A stretch of 64,000 bases of DNA from Candidatus Coatesiibacteriota bacterium (GCA_030602715.1 JAUVZD010000008.1:72897-136896), one strand, 5' to 3'; numbered from the stretch's first letter, positions 50,695-61,012 are shown. Numbers and translations are program-made. Notes: generated by a model not told the origin, from the letters alone.

Positions 50695-52029
50695 GTGACC
50701 GCTCCCAAAAGTTTAAAGCCCAAATCCGACAAGAAACCCGATAACCGTGCCTTCTGGGGGAAATTTCTTATCCTCATAACCGCCCTTGCGGTCCTGGGAG
50801 CTTTCTTCTATGGCACCTGGAAGGTGATGGTTCCTCCGCTGGCTTACTTCCTCCTGCTCTATATCGCCTATACCATGATACCAAGTAAAATCGCCAAGCC
50901 CATCATCATGGTCCTCACCGTCATCTTCATCGCCTGGGCTTTCGTCGCTTTGGGCGCTATCCTGGTTCCCTTTCTCTTCGCCATGCTCCTTGCCTACCTC
51001 CTGGACCCCATCGTGGACATTGGAGAATCCTGGGGTATACCACGCTCTCTTGTCATCCTCATCATCTTCATCATCTTCGGCGGTGGGGTAATAGTGGCTC
51101 TCTCCATCATCATCCCCCGTATTCTGGCGGAGATAATCGGCATTATGGAGACCTTGCATGCGGTGCCGGAGCAAGCTCTCGGCTTGGCGCAATATCTCTA
51201 CGACCAACTGGAGGCAATAGCCGAGCAGGAGAGCGAGACCTACAATCAGATTATATCCGGCTTCATGCAGGAGCTGACCGGACTCTTCCGCAAACTGCTC
51301 TTTGGTGTGGTCAATGTGGTCCAGGCATTGGGCACCATCATCTCCACCACCTTCAGCCTGATTATCATCCCCTTCCTCACCTTCTACCTTTTACGGGACA
51401 TTGATAAACTGAAGGCTTTCGTGGTGGACGCCGTCCCCGAAAAGAATCGCCAATCATTTATAGACTTTATGTGGCAGGTGGACCGCATTCTTTCCGGCTA
51501 TTTCCGTGGTCAGTTGATTATGTGTTTAATTGAGGGTTCCCTCATCGCCTTGGGGCTCTCTCTGCTGGGTGTGCCCTATGCTTTATTGCTGGGTTTTATA
51601 GCCGGACTTGCCAACCTGATTCCCTATGTCGGCGTGCTTATTGGGGGTATTCCCGCCGTCCTGGTCGCTGCCTTCACCGATGACCCCCTGCACATGGTCA
51701 TCTACACAGTCATTTTGTATCTGGTTATTCAGACGATTGATGGATACATAATCGCCCCCCGCATTATCGGCAAGCGGGTGGGGTTGCATCCAGCATTGGT
51801 GATACTCTCCATCATGGTCGGGGCGAAGTTCTTTGGGGTGGTGGGCTTTCTGCTGGCTACCCCGACAGCGGCAATCGCCAAGCTGGCGATAACCCGCATC
51901 TGGCGCAAGCATCGTGGACTGCCCCTTGAGGACGACGAGGAGAAGAAACCTTTGGGCAAGGGGGTCATAATCGGTAAACTGAAGCGGAAGAAGCGCCAGA
52001 AGGCGAAAAGTAAGAGCGTTGCCAAATGA
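50695..52029 (+). CDS. AI-2E family transporter (PerM/UPF0118)
   Basis: The 444-residue protein is an AI-2E/PerM-family membrane protein with about eight helices: an N-terminal set (LILITALAVLGAFFYGTW; AYFLLLYIAYTMI), the cytoplasmic stretch with helices near residues 150-200, and the conserved GYFRGQLIMCLIEGSLIALGLSLLGVPYALLLGFIAGLANLIPYVG region with DGYIIAPRIIGKRVGLHPALVILS. The C-terminal 60 residues are basic. It starts with GTG after AGGAGG at good spacing; ATG at 50691 is out of frame. Members move small molecules or sodium/protons; the substrate is unknown. Confidence 0.9.
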   Translation: MTAPKSLKPKSDKKPDNRAFWGKFLILITALAVLGAFFYGTWKVMVPPLAYFLLLYIAYTMIPSKIAKPIIMVLTVIFIAWAFVALGAILVPFLFAMLLAYLLDPIVDIGESWGIPRSLVILIIFIIFGGGVIVALSIIIPRILAEIIGIMETLHAVPEQALGLAQYLYDQLEAIAEQESETYNQIISGFMQELTGLFRKLLFGVVNVVQALGTIISTTFSLIIIPFLTFYLLRDIDKLKAFVVDAVPEKNRQSFIDFMWQVDRILSGYFRGQLIMCLIEGSLIALGLSLLGVPYALLLGFIAGLANLIPYVGVLIGGIPAVLVAAFTDDPLHMVIYTVILYLVIQTIDGYIIAPRIIGKRVGLHPALVILSIMVGAKFFGVVGFLLATPTAAIAKLAITRIWRKHRGLPLEDDEEKKPLGKGVIIGKLKRKKRQKAKSKSVAK

Positions 52030-52100
52030 TAGGTCCCTCCTCTGGTGGTGTTGCTTAAGGGTTTTCCATTTATTCGTCAGGTCTAGGGTGATTTGAATAT

Positions 52101-53408
52101 ATGTCGGTAAAAGTAAGGCGAGTTCAACCCCATTCCCCGGCCGAGAGGGCTGGGGTTTTGGCTGGAGATGTCGTAACCTCTGTGGCGGGGGTGACGATAG
52201 GTGATTATCTGGATGTGGAGCTGGCAATATCCGGCGAGGGGGAGGTGGAGCTCTCAGTTGAGCGTGGGGGAGAGGAGTTAGCGCTTATGCTGAATCGTTC
52301 ATCTTTGCAAGGCGTGCTCCTCTCTGCGGGATTGGAGCTGGAATTTTCCCCTCGCATCTGCCCCAATAACTGCATCTTCTGCTTTGTGGACCAGAATCCC
52401 CCCGGCATGCGCCAGAGCATCTATGTAAAGGACGAGGATTATCGTCTCTCCTTCACCGACGGCGCCTACATCACCCTGACCAACTTGACCGCAGAGGATA
52501 AAGCCCGCATCTCCGCTCTGCGCCTCTCCCCCCTCTATGTCTCCGTCCACACCACAGACGACCGACTGCGAAGGGAGATACTGGGTAACGCCAGAGCGGA
52601 GCCGATAATTCCCGCCCTGAAGGAGCTTGTCGGGTTGGGGGTATCCGTCCATACCCAGGTGGTGGTCATGCCGGGCATAAATGACGGCGTGGTGCTGGAG
52701 AGGACATTGCGCGAATTATCATTCCTCCATCCCGGTGTGGCGTCCGCCGCCGTGGTCCCGCTGGGGCTCACCCGATGGCGCGAGGGACTGAATCCTCTTA
52801 AGCCCGTCGGCGCAGATTCAGCCAGGGAGATTATGGGGATTGTAGATGAGCTTCAACGGGAGTTTATGGTGAGGATCGGCATCCGCTTCGCTTTCTGCGC
52901 TGATGAGTTCTTTATTAAAGCTCGGCGGGAGTTTCCGGGTGGCGACTATTATGAGGGCTATCCCCAACTGGAGGATGGCGTAGGTCTCTGGGTTTGTCTT
53001 AGAGAGGGGTTTTACTCCGCCCTGGAGGAAATATCCGCTGAACCGGCTTTGAGACGGGTCACCGTGGTCAGTTCCACTCTGGCGGAGCCCCTGCTCCGCG
53101 AGTTGTGTCGTGAGGCATGGGTGAGGTGGAGGGTTAAGGCTGATGTGGTAGCGGTCCCCAATCGGCTCTTCGGGGAGACGGTGGGCGTAGCCGGCTTGCT
53201 CTGCGGAGAGGATATCGTTGGGTTTTTAAAGGGGAGGGAGTTGGGCGAAGTGGTGCTGGTGCCGGTATCGGCGGTGGACGGCGAGGGGAGGTTCATTGAC
53301 GATGTTACCGTTGAGGAGCTATCGGAGCGCCTGGGGAGGACTATAAGAGTGGTTGAGATAGACGGCGGAGAACTGCTAGGGGCGCTTCTGGGGCTTGAGG
53401 AGGATTGA
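52101..53408 (+). CDS. DUF512 PDZ/radical-SAM-like iron-sulfur protein
   Basis: The 435-residue protein has an N-terminal PDZ domain (VKVRRVQPHSPAERAGVLAGDVV) and a radical SAM-like barrel with the motif CPNNCIFCFVDQNPPGMR, Cys-x3-Cys-x2-Cys, near residue 89. It also shows DEDYRLSFTDGAYITLTN, VSVHTTDDRLRREILGN, VHTQVVVMPGINDG and the DUF512 C-terminal part (FIDDVTVEELSERLG). The family is widespread in Firmicutes and cyanobacteria, and its biochemical role is not known. It converges on leuS with 35 bases between. Confidence 0.9.
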   Translation: MSVKVRRVQPHSPAERAGVLAGDVVTSVAGVTIGDYLDVELAISGEGEVELSVERGGEELALMLNRSSLQGVLLSAGLELEFSPRICPNNCIFCFVDQNPPGMRQSIYVKDEDYRLSFTDGAYITLTNLTAEDKARISALRLSPLYVSVHTTDDRLRREILGNARAEPIIPALKELVGLGVSVHTQVVVMPGINDGVVLERTLRELSFLHPGVASAAVVPLGLTRWREGLNPLKPVGADSAREIMGIVDELQREFMVRIGIRFAFCADEFFIKARREFPGGDYYEGYPQLEDGVGLWVCLREGFYSALEEISAEPALRRVTVVSSTLAEPLLRELCREAWVRWRVKADVVAVPNRLFGETVGVAGLLCGEDIVGFLKGRELGEVVLVPVSAVDGEGRFIDDVTVEELSERLGRTIRVVEIDGGELLGALLGLEED

Positions 53409-53443
53409 AAAACGGCGCAAGTAAAAATCTCCGCTGTAAAGAT

Positions 53444-55948
53444 TTACTTCCTGGTAACTATGTTTGCCAGCTTATCCGGCACCAGGATGAACTTTGCCAC
53501 CTCTCTGCCCTTGAGGTGGTTTTGCACCTTGGGCAGGTTCATCACCAATTCCTCCGCCTCCTTCTGGCTTATCCCCCGCCGAGCCTCCACCCGGTCTCGC
53601 ACCTTGCCGTCAATCTGCACCACCAGGGTGAAAGTCTCCTCCACTATGGCACCCGGGTCAAATTCGGGCCAGGGGTGGGTCAGTATGCTCTCCTCCCCGC
53701 CCAGGCGGTGCCACAGCTCCTCGCTTATGTGGGGTGCGAAGGGAGCTAGCAGGATGGGGAGCAGGCGAAGGCAGGCGGAGAAGGTGGGCGAGGAGCGGTC
53801 CTCGGTGGTGTACATATCGTTTACCAACTCCATTATGGCGGAGATGGCGGTATTGAAATGGATGGCGTCCAAATCCTCGGTAACTTTTTTGATGGTGCGC
53901 TGGAGACGGCGGTATAGGGCAAGCTCATCCTGCTCCATCTTCTTCATATCCAGGATGTGCGCTGATTTGTGGTCGGCGCACTTTTCATTATCCAGCACTA
54001 TGCGCCACACCCGGTTGAGGAAGCGGTTGGCTCCCACCACCCCCTCGTCGCTCCACACCTTGTCCACATCCGGGGGACCGGCGAAGAGGGAGAGTATGCG
54101 GGCGGTGTCCGAGCCCCATTCCTCCACGAACGGTCCTATCGGCACCGCATTCCCCTTGGATTTTGACATCACCTCTATGCTCTCTTTGCCGTCGGGACCT
54201 TTGACCGCCCGGTGTATCATCCCCTGGCTGAAGTAGTTGACGAAGGGCTCATCAAAATCCAGCAAGCCCTGGTCTTTGAGGAACTTGACGAAGAAGCGGG
54301 AGTAGAGCATGTGGCTGGTGGCGTGTTCCTTTCCGCCGATATACTGGTCAACTGGCATCCATCTTTTAACCAGGTCCCTATCAAAGATTGCCCCTTCGTT
54401 TTTGGGGTCGCAGTAGCGCAGGAAATACCAGCTGGAGCAGACATAGGTGTCCATGGTGTCCGGGTCTCTGCGAGCTTTTCCCCCGCAGGAGGGGCAGGTG
54501 GTGCTCATCCATTCCTCATTTGATGCCAGCACGGAGACGCCCTTGGGGGTGAAATCTACGCTGTCCTCCGGGGGGAGCAGGAGGGGAAGCTCCTCCTCGG
54601 GGATGGGGACCAGACCACAGCTATCGCAGTGGATGACGGGGATGGGACAGCCCCAGTATCTCTGGCGGGAGATGAGCCAGTCGCGTAACTTGTAGGTTAC
54701 CGCCGATTTTCCTTTTCGCTGACCGGTCAATTCCTCAGCCACTTTAGCCATACCCTCCTCCGAGGTCAAACCGTCAAAGGAGCCGGAGTTCACCATTATC
54801 CCGTAGTCCTGGTAGGCGCATTCCATCTTCTCCTCATCCAGCTTGGCGTCTTTTGGATGGATGACCACTTTTATGGGCAGACCGTATTTTTTAGAGAACT
54901 CAAAGTCCCGCTGGTCGTGGGCGGGAACGCCCATCACCACCCCGGAGCCGTAATGCACCAGGACATAGTCGCCCACCCAGATGGGCAATCTCTCGCCGGA
55001 TAGGGGGTTGAGCGCATATCTTCCGGTAAATACCCCGTCCTTCTCTCTCACTGTGGAGGTGCGCTCTATCTCGGTCTTCTTCATTGCTTGAGCGATGTAT
55101 GTCTCCACATCCTTCCGCTTGGGGGAGTCGGCTATCAGCCGGGCGACAAGAGGGTGCTCTGGAGCCAGGGTGATGAAGGTAACTCCAAAGAGGGTGTCCG
55201 CCCGGGTGGTGAAGACCGGGAGGGTAAAATCAAATCCCTCCACATCAAAGATGATGTTCGCCCCCTCACTCCGTCCTATCCAGTTGCGTTGCATGGTCAG
55301 CACTTCCGGTATCCAGCCCTTCAACTTGTCTATGCCCTCCAACAGGCGCTGGGCGTAGGCGGTGATGCGGAAGAACCACTGGTTGAGCATCCTTTTGTGC
55401 ACCGGGGAACCACAGCGATGACAGAGCCCCTGGGAATCAACCTGTTCGTTTGCCAGCACGGTCAGACAGCCGGTGCACCAGTTGACTGCGGCGTCGGCAC
55501 GGTAGGCAAGGTCATCCTTAAACAGCTTGAGGAAGAGCCATTGGGTCCATTTGAAATAGTCCGGCAGGCAGGTGGTTATCTCCCGCCCCCAATCGTAAGC
55601 CAAGCCCATCATCTTGACGGAGTTCTTGGAGGTGGCGATATTGGATAGAGTCCACTCCTGGGGGGGGATACCCCGCTGGATGGCGGCGTTTTCCGCCGGC
55701 AGACCGAAGGCGTCCCAGCCGAAGGGATGGAGCACCTCATATCCGCACATCCGCTTGTAGTGGGCTAGGACATCGCCGAGGATGTAGTTGGACATGTGAC
55801 CCACATGGAGATCCCCGGAGGGATAGGGATACATCTCCAGCATATAGAACTTGGGTTTTTGGGATTTATCGTCGGCATCAAAGATGCCTTCCTTCTCCCA
55901 GAATGCCTGCCACTTGGACTCAATCTGGCGAGCGGGATATTTTTCCAT
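53444..55948 (-). CDS. leuS: Leucyl-tRNA synthetase
   Basis: The 834-residue protein is LeuS, which charges tRNA-Leu. The class I signatures are seen as SGDLHVGHMSNYI (HIGH) and VMSKSKGNAVP (KMSKS). An editing domain (FTTRADTLFGVTFITLAPEHPLV, and the GVPAHDQRDFEF threonine-binding loop) splits the Rossmann fold, and an anticodon-binding helix bundle and C-terminal domain (VQIDGKVRDRVEARRG) follow. The length is normal for bacteria. GGAGGAG lies before the ATG. A short inverted repeat spans its stop codon and may end the convergent transcripts. Confidence 0.97.
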   Translation of the reverse strand: MEKYPARQIESKWQAFWEKEGIFDADDKSQKPKFYMLEMYPYPSGDLHVGHMSNYILGDVLAHYKRMCGYEVLHPFGWDAFGLPAENAAIQRGIPPQEWTLSNIATSKNSVKMMGLAYDWGREITTCLPDYFKWTQWLFLKLFKDDLAYRADAAVNWCTGCLTVLANEQVDSQGLCHRCGSPVHKRMLNQWFFRITAYAQRLLEGIDKLKGWIPEVLTMQRNWIGRSEGANIIFDVEGFDFTLPVFTTRADTLFGVTFITLAPEHPLVARLIADSPKRKDVETYIAQAMKKTEIERTSTVREKDGVFTGRYALNPLSGERLPIWVGDYVLVHYGSGVVMGVPAHDQRDFEFSKKYGLPIKVVIHPKDAKLDEEKMECAYQDYGIMVNSGSFDGLTSEEGMAKVAEELTGQRKGKSAVTYKLRDWLISRQRYWGCPIPVIHCDSCGLVPIPEEELPLLLPPEDSVDFTPKGVSVLASNEEWMSTTCPSCGGKARRDPDTMDTYVCSSWYFLRYCDPKNEGAIFDRDLVKRWMPVDQYIGGKEHATSHMLYSRFFVKFLKDQGLLDFDEPFVNYFSQGMIHRAVKGPDGKESIEVMSKSKGNAVPIGPFVEEWGSDTARILSLFAGPPDVDKVWSDEGVVGANRFLNRVWRIVLDNEKCADHKSAHILDMKKMEQDELALYRRLQRTIKKVTEDLDAIHFNTAISAIMELVNDMYTTEDRSSPTFSACLRLLPILLAPFAPHISEELWHRLGGEESILTHPWPEFDPGAIVEETFTLVVQIDGKVRDRVEARRGISQKEAEELVMNLPKVQNHLKGREVAKFILVPDKLANIVTRK

Positions 55949-56054
55949 TTTCAGCTCCTCCGTAGATTCTCAAAGATGCAAGCCGGGGATATTTCTACTT
56001 TTTTAACATAATCTGGAGATTTGGCAAGGGGAAAATTTATATTTAATTGCTAAA

Positions 56055-56079
56055 TAGAAAAGCAGGCCCAGAGCCTGCC
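56055..56079 (-). terminator. Intrinsic terminator after the S8 protease gene
   Basis: GCAGGC pairs with GCCTGC (56062-56078), followed leftward by TTTTCTATTT. Confidence 0.65.
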
Positions 56080-56106
56080 GTTCCCTTGGGCTGATATGTA
56101 TATTGT

Positions 56107-57858
56107 TTACCTGAGCAATACCACTTGCACATGGGCGCTCTGGTCCAGGGCTTGCAAACTGAGGATGTAAACCCCGCTGGACAGTCCACCGGCGACAAAA
56201 CCCATCCGGTGTTCACCAAGGGAGAAGTTTCCCCTGCCCAGCTCCCGCACCATCCTTCCGCTGATGTCGTAGAGCTTCAAGACCGCCTCTCCCTCCTGTG
56301 GGAGGAAGAAGAATATAGTGGCGGTCTCGGTAACGGGATTGGGGAAACAGAAGAGGGAGAAGGGGAGGGTTATGCCTCCTGATGGTGTTAGACGGTCAAG
56401 GGCTTCCTGCACTGCCGGCACCGCCTGGATGCGTCCGCTTCCGTAATAATTATCCTTCCCTTTTTCCCCCAGGTCAAGGGCGGTGCTCTCAATTATATCT
56501 ATGATATCGGCGGGGGAAAGTTGATAGTTCGCCTGCAGGAGCAGGGCTGCCAGGCCGGTTACATGGGGGGTTGCCATGCTGGTGCCTTCCAGTAGATAGT
56601 AGCCGTCAATCTGGTTGTAAGCACAGGATTTGATGAGATGACCCTCGTCGTAAGGGTCGGACTCCAGTTCCCTTCCGCCGGGAGCCACCACATTGGGCTT
56701 TATCAAGCCGGGGGGATAGGGGTAGTCGTCAAAGGGGGGTTCCTCGTCCCACTCCACCGGTCCGTGGCTGGAGTTGTAGAATATGACATCGGTGTTGCCG
56801 GTTCCGCCGACGGTGAGCACTTCGGGGACATCGCCGGGGGTGCGGATGCTGTCCGGAGATTCATACCCCTGCTCGTTTCCCGCCGCGGCAACGATAAGTG
56901 TCCCCCCCGCCTGGGTGTTGATGCAAGCCCAGCGCCAAGCCACCCGGTCCGGCTCCAGCCAGTGGTGTAAGCCTGAGGAGAGGTTGATGATGTCGGCGGC
57001 ATTGTCAAGCGCATATTGGAAGGCGAGGAAGGTCTGGGTCTGGTAGAAACTGAAGGCGTCATTTATCTTGAGCACCATCAGGGAGGCGTCGGGAGCCACC
57101 CCGCAATTACTGCCTGCGGAGCCGTCGGAGGCGATGGTGCCGGCGACATGGGTGCCGTGTCCGTGAACATCGCTGGGGTCGTTGTTGTCATCCATGAAGT
57201 TCCAGCCCCAGGTGTCGTCTATATAGCCGTTGTCGTCGTCGTCAATGCCGTTTCCGGGTATCTCGTCCTCGTTCACCCACATGTGGTCGGTCAGGTCCAG
57301 ATGGTCCCGATTACAGCCGGTATCAACCACAGCCACCACCACACCCTCGCCGGTGTATCCCGAGGGGGGCATCTGCCACACATCGTCGGCGCCCACCTTC
57401 TCCACCCCCCAGGTGACTTCACAGAGCAGGCTTATAGGGGAATAATCGTAGCTGATGTAGGCTACATCTTCGTTCTCGCTCAGGGAGATGATGGTCTGGC
57501 CGTCGGCGTAGCAGGAGACGGCATTGATTATCCATAGAGAGGTTATCTTTGCGACCCGCCCTTCTGCCTCTGCACCCTCCAGGAGTGAGAGCAGTGGGGC
57601 TTGCGAGGAGGAGGCGATGAATTGCAGATATTCACAGACCCGACTTCGCTTCTGCTGCTTATCCTCCAGTAAGGAGAAAGCTCTCATCTGAACACCATCC
57701 GCCTGCTCGGTCAAGCGGATGATGACGGGAAACTGCTCATCCTCGCCAGCAGACGCAATCTCCTCCAGCAGATTGGGCGCAATTTCCGCGGGGAATGCCC
57801 AACCGATGGGGGCGAGGAGCAATATTGCAACGGCTATGAGGCAGGGTAGTCGGCACAC
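56107..57858 (-). CDS. Subtilisin-like S8 serine protease with type IX sorting domain
   Basis: The 583-residue protein has a signal peptide (LIAVAILLLAPIGWAFP), a propeptide and an S8 domain with the Asp/His/Ser triad in VAVVDTGCNRDHLDL, GHGTHVAGTIASDG and GTSMATPHVTGLAALLL. The C-terminal 85 residues (SLFCFPNPVTETATIFFFLP, LKLYDISGRMVRELG, SSGVYILSL) form a type A sorting domain. It is probably secreted across the outer membrane. It has its own promoter and terminator. The shared tail type links it to the C25 protease at 48.6 kb. Confidence 0.93.
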   Translation of the reverse strand: MCRLPCLIAVAILLLAPIGWAFPAEIAPNLLEEIASAGEDEQFPVIIRLTEQADGVQMRAFSLLEDKQQKRSRVCEYLQFIASSSQAPLLSLLEGAEAEGRVAKITSLWIINAVSCYADGQTIISLSENEDVAYISYDYSPISLLCEVTWGVEKVGADDVWQMPPSGYTGEGVVVAVVDTGCNRDHLDLTDHMWVNEDEIPGNGIDDDDNGYIDDTWGWNFMDDNNDPSDVHGHGTHVAGTIASDGSAGSNCGVAPDASLMVLKINDAFSFYQTQTFLAFQYALDNAADIINLSSGLHHWLEPDRVAWRWACINTQAGGTLIVAAAGNEQGYESPDSIRTPGDVPEVLTVGGTGNTDVIFYNSSHGPVEWDEEPPFDDYPYPPGLIKPNVVAPGGRELESDPYDEGHLIKSCAYNQIDGYYLLEGTSMATPHVTGLAALLLQANYQLSPADIIDIIESTALDLGEKGKDNYYGSGRIQAVPAVQEALDRLTPSGGITLPFSLFCFPNPVTETATIFFFLPQEGEAVLKLYDISGRMVRELGRGNFSLGEHRMGFVAGGLSSGVYILSLQALDQSAHVQVVLLR

Positions 57859-57888
57859 TAAAAAGCCTCCAGAGAAGCTGGTGTAGAA

Positions 57889-57917
57889 ATCATACCAGCA
57901 AAATCCCCCCTTGACAA
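57889..57917 (-). promoter_or_regulatory. Promoter of the S8 protease gene
   Basis: Read leftward: TTGTCA, a 17-base spacer, TATGAT, 31 bases before the start codon. Confidence 0.6.
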
Positions 57918-57978
57918 GGCTTTTTGCGTCAATTCAAGAGCAGACATCCTTCATAAGATATTGACATTAAGAGGTGTT

Positions 57979-58614
57979 ATGTTACTATGCCTAGCTATGC
58001 CTTTTCTGACCGAGTTCTTTCTCTCCTTTATTCCACTCTTTGTGGCTTTTGATGCGCTGGGCATCATCCCTGTGTTCATCTCCTTCACCTCCACTCTGGA
58101 CACAGCCCAGCGAAGAAAGGTGACTTATAAATCTATACTCACCGCCGGTCTAATAGGCTTAGCCTTCATCTTTGCCGGCGAGGGAGTGTTTCTTTTTTTG
58201 GGCATCACCATAACCGACTTCCAGGTCGCCGGGGGACTGATACTACTTCTGCTGTCCATAAACGACCTGGTGACCGAGCCCTCTGATACCCGCAGACCCT
58301 CATCAAAGACCATCGGCATCGTTCCCATCGGCATGCCCCTGATATTGGGTCCGGCGGCTCTGACCGCTATGCTCACCTCCTCCAGCCTCTACGGCATACC
58401 CATCACCTTGGGCACTTTTCTGGTAAATTTGGGGATAATGTGGTTGGTGCTCTCCTTTTCCGGCACCATCACCCGGCTCATCGGCGAGGGGGCTTCCATT
58501 GCTATCAGCAAGGTGATGAACCTGCTCCTCGCCGCCATTGCGGTGATGCTGATCAGAAGCGGGGTAATCAGCGTGGTGCAGTATCTGCAGGGCGAGGTGG
58601 CGAGCATACCGTGA
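57979..58614 (+). CDS. MarC family membrane protein
   Basis: The 211-residue protein belongs to the MarC (UPF0056) family with six membrane helices: FIPLFVAFDALGIIPVFISF, LTAGLIGLAFIFAGEGVFLFLGI, QVAGGLILLLLSINDL, then the conserved GIVPIGMPLILGPAALTAM and C-terminal helices. Despite its name the family has no proven role in drug resistance. I chose ATG 57979, with AGAGG before it; TTG at 57961 would also be in frame. Confidence 0.9.
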   Translation: MLLCLAMPFLTEFFLSFIPLFVAFDALGIIPVFISFTSTLDTAQRRKVTYKSILTAGLIGLAFIFAGEGVFLFLGITITDFQVAGGLILLLLSINDLVTEPSDTRRPSSKTIGIVPIGMPLILGPAALTAMLTSSSLYGIPITLGTFLVNLGIMWLVLSFSGTITRLIGEGASIAISKVMNLLLAAIAVMLIRSGVISVVQYLQGEVASIP

Positions 58615-58701
58615 CGATATATTTTCCCCATTATCGGCGATTAAGATTATCCGTATTCAACTTGAAGTTTCTATAGATTCTATTTTCAAGGAGGAAGAAA
58701 A

Positions 58702-60252
58702 TTGTTACCCCCATTTTGCAATTTTCCCATAGCGGACTTCTCCCTGGCGGAGAATCAGAAGAAGATGGAGTCCGCTCTGAAGCTGGTTCAGTCCCAATTC
58801 GGGAAGACCTATCCCCTGATAATCGGCGGGGAGAAGGTGGAGACCGCCGATAAATTTGACTCCATCAACCCCTGCAAGAAGAGCGAGGTCATCGGCACCT
58901 TCTCCAAGGCGGACGCCAAACTGGCTGATAAGGCGGTTAAAGCGGGGGTGAAGGCTTTTGAGGATTGGAAGTGGGTCTCGGCGGAGGAGAGGGCTCGTTA
59001 TCTACTAAACGCAGCCGAGATTATGCGCCAGAGGGTGTTTGAGCTTTCCGCCTGGATGGTGGTGGAGGAGGGCAAGAGCTGGCTGGAGGCTTACGGCGAC
59101 ACCGCCGAAGCCATTGACTTTCTGGAATTCTATGCTCGGGAGGCTGTGCTCTACGGTGGCGAGCAGATTGTTGAGGACTTTCCCGGCGAGGAGAACAACC
59201 TTTACTACATCCCTTTGGGTGTGGGGGCTGTCATACCCCCCTGGAATTTTCCCTGTGCAATTTTGGTGGGTATGGCCAGCGCCGCAATCGCTGCCGGCAA
59301 TACAGTGGTGCTCAAGCCTGCCAGCCCCTCACCGACCATCGCCTACAAGTTCGTGGAGATAATGAACGACGAGCTGGGGCTTCCCCCCGGCGTGCTCAAT
59401 TTCCTGCCCGGTCCCGGTGGAACCATGGGAGACGCTTTGGTGGGACATCCCCGGACCCGCTTCATCGCTTTCACCGGCAGTATGGAGGTGGGCTTGCACA
59501 TCAATGAACTTGCCGCCAAAGCCCAACCCGGTCAAATCTGGATAAAGCGGGTCATCGCCGAGATGGGGGGGAAGGACACCATCGTCGTTGATGACAGCGC
59601 CGACCTGGATTCGGCTGCAGACGGCATTGTCACCTCCGCCTTCGGCTTCCAGGGGCAGAAGTGCTCCGCCTGCTCCCGGGTCATCGCCCTGGAGTCCATC
59701 TATGATGAACTTGTGAAGAGAGTGGTGGATAGGGCGAAGAAACTGACCGTCGGCGACACTCGTGACCACAAAAACTATATGGGTGCGGTCATCAACCAGC
59801 AGGCTTACGAGAAGATACTTGAATACATCAAGATAGGCAAGGACGAGGGCAAGCTGATGTGCGGCGGCAAGACGATAGGTGAAGAGGGCTACTTCATAGA
59901 GCCCACAGTCTTCGCCGACATTGATCCCATGGCGCGCCTGAGCCAGGAGGAGATTTTCGGACCGGTGCTGGCTTTCATCAAGGCGAAGGATTTCAAGGGA
60001 GCGCTGGGTATTGCCAATAACACCATATACGGCTTGACCGGGGGGGTCTATTCCATGACCCGTCCCCATCTGGAGCAGGCTCGGCGGGAGTTTCATGTGG
60101 GCAACCTCTACTTCAACCGCAAATGCACCGGGGCGCTGGTGGGGGTTCAGCCCTTCGGCGGGTTCAATATGAGCGGGACCGACAGCAAAGCCGGAGGAAG
60201 TGATTATCTCCTGCTCTTCCTGCAGGCGAAGTCGGTGACCGAGAAGCTGTAA
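58702..60252 (+). CDS. rocA: Aldehyde dehydrogenase, probably 1-pyrroline-5-carboxylate dehydrogenase (RocA type)
   Basis: The 516-residue protein matches class 2 P5C dehydrogenases, which oxidise glutamate semialdehyde to glutamate with NAD+ in proline and arginine breakdown. It shows [21 protein letters not shown], the oxyanion region [26 protein letters not shown], catalytic Glu in [14 protein letters not shown] and catalytic Cys in [14 protein letters not shown]. The end [19 protein letters not shown] is typical of RocA. The start is TTG at 58702, well supported by AAGGAGG seven bases before. A terminator follows. No proline dehydrogenase is seen nearby. Confidence 0.88.
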   Translation: MLPPFCNFPIADFSLAENQKKMESALKLVQSQFGKTYPLIIGGEKVETADKFDSINPCKKSEVIGTFSKADAKLADKAVKAGVKAFEDWKWVSAEERARYLLNAAEIMRQRVFELSAWMVVEEGKSWLEAYGDTAEAIDFLEFYAREAVLYGGEQIVEDFPGEENNLYYIPLGVGAVIPPWNFPCAILVGMASAAIAAGNTVVLKPASPSPTIAYKFVEIMNDELGLPPGVLNFLPGPGGTMGDALVGHPRTRFIAFTGSMEVGLHINELAAKAQPGQIWIKRVIAEMGGKDTIVVDDSADLDSAADGIVTSAFGFQGQKCSACSRVIALESIYDELVKRVVDRAKKLTVGDTRDHKNYMGAVINQQAYEKILEYIKIGKDEGKLMCGGKTIGEEGYFIEPTVFADIDPMARLSQEEIFGPVLAFIKAKDFKGALGIANNTIYGLTGGVYSMTRPHLEQARREFHVGNLYFNRKCTGALVGVQPFGGFNMSGTDSKAGGSDYLLLFLQAKSVTEKL

Positions 60253-60273
60253 CTTTCATTATGGGATGGCGAT

Positions 60274-60309
60274 AAAAGCCCCGCCCAAATTGAATGGGCG
60301 GGGCTTTTT
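60274..60309 (+). terminator. Bidirectional terminator after rocA
   Basis: AAAAGCCCCGCCCA pairs with TGGGCGGGGCTTTT around AATTGAA, with T on one side and A on the other. It can end both rocA and the convergent DUF6125 gene. Confidence 0.85.
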
Positions 60310-60349
60310 AACATATCTCATTGCGGAAATTGAAAATCTCCGCTACAGG

Positions 60350-60868
60350 TCATTTTATGGTGAACCGCCAGGCGCAGAACTTTTCGGTGGGGTGTCGGTC
60401 CGGGGGACAGGCGATGCACTCGGTTTTGATGCGCTCATCAACTGTTCTGGCGATTCCCCCGAACTCCACCATCCCCACGCTCTTGCAGAGGAAATCGGGC
60501 AGGTTCTTTCTGCGACGTGCCGACTGCACCCGACAGTCTATCATGCGATGGATCAGGGCGCCGTCCTCCCACACGTTCTCATATTCGTTGATGAAAGCAT
60601 ACATGCGGTGGTCTAAGACCTCCTCCAGGGCTTCAAGCCCCCCACCGGGCTCAATTCCCCTTGCCTGCATAATCCGCTTTGCCTCAATCACCGCAAAATC
60701 AGCCCAGGCTTTTCGGTCCAGCTCTATCGCCTTCTCCGTTCCCAGTTCACTTTCTACCGCCAGAAACCACAGCCCGTCGTGGGCAAGCCAGCTCCTGGCG
60801 TAGGCTGTGGCTAAGGCGAGAAGTTCCTCTCTGGTCAACTCCTCTTTGCCCAATCGGTTCACCCCCAT
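60350..60868 (-). CDS. DUF6125 family protein
   Basis: The 172-residue protein matches DUF6125: LTREELLALATAYARSWLAHDGLWFLAVE, AIELDRKAWADFAVIEAKRIM, and a Cys-bearing C-terminal half (MIDCRVQSARRRKN, TECIACPPDRHPTEKFCAWRF). The four cysteines and a His in the C-terminal part could bind a metal. The function is unknown. It is a single gene read against its neighbours. Confidence 0.75.
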   Translation of the reverse strand: MGVNRLGKEELTREELLALATAYARSWLAHDGLWFLAVESELGTEKAIELDRKAWADFAVIEAKRIMQARGIEPGGGLEALEEVLDHRMYAFINEYENVWEDGALIHRMIDCRVQSARRRKNLPDFLCKSVGMVEFGGIARTVDERIKTECIACPPDRHPTEKFCAWRFTIK

Positions 60869-60936
60869 TATGGATTGGTAATCTTAAATTGGTTGGGGAT
60901 TATAACATAATGGTCGGGTTTTTCTTATGCAATCCC

Positions 60937-60964
60937 TTGACTTCCCATCATTTTCTGCTATCAT
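60937..60964 (+). promoter_or_regulatory. Promoter of the second aldehyde dehydrogenase gene
   Basis: TTGACT, a 16-base spacer, TATCAT, 48 bases before the start codon. Confidence 0.5.
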
Positions 60965-61012
60965 CGTTATTCTATTCACAAGCTCCAATTTCTAACATAA
61001 GGAGGGTCTTAA

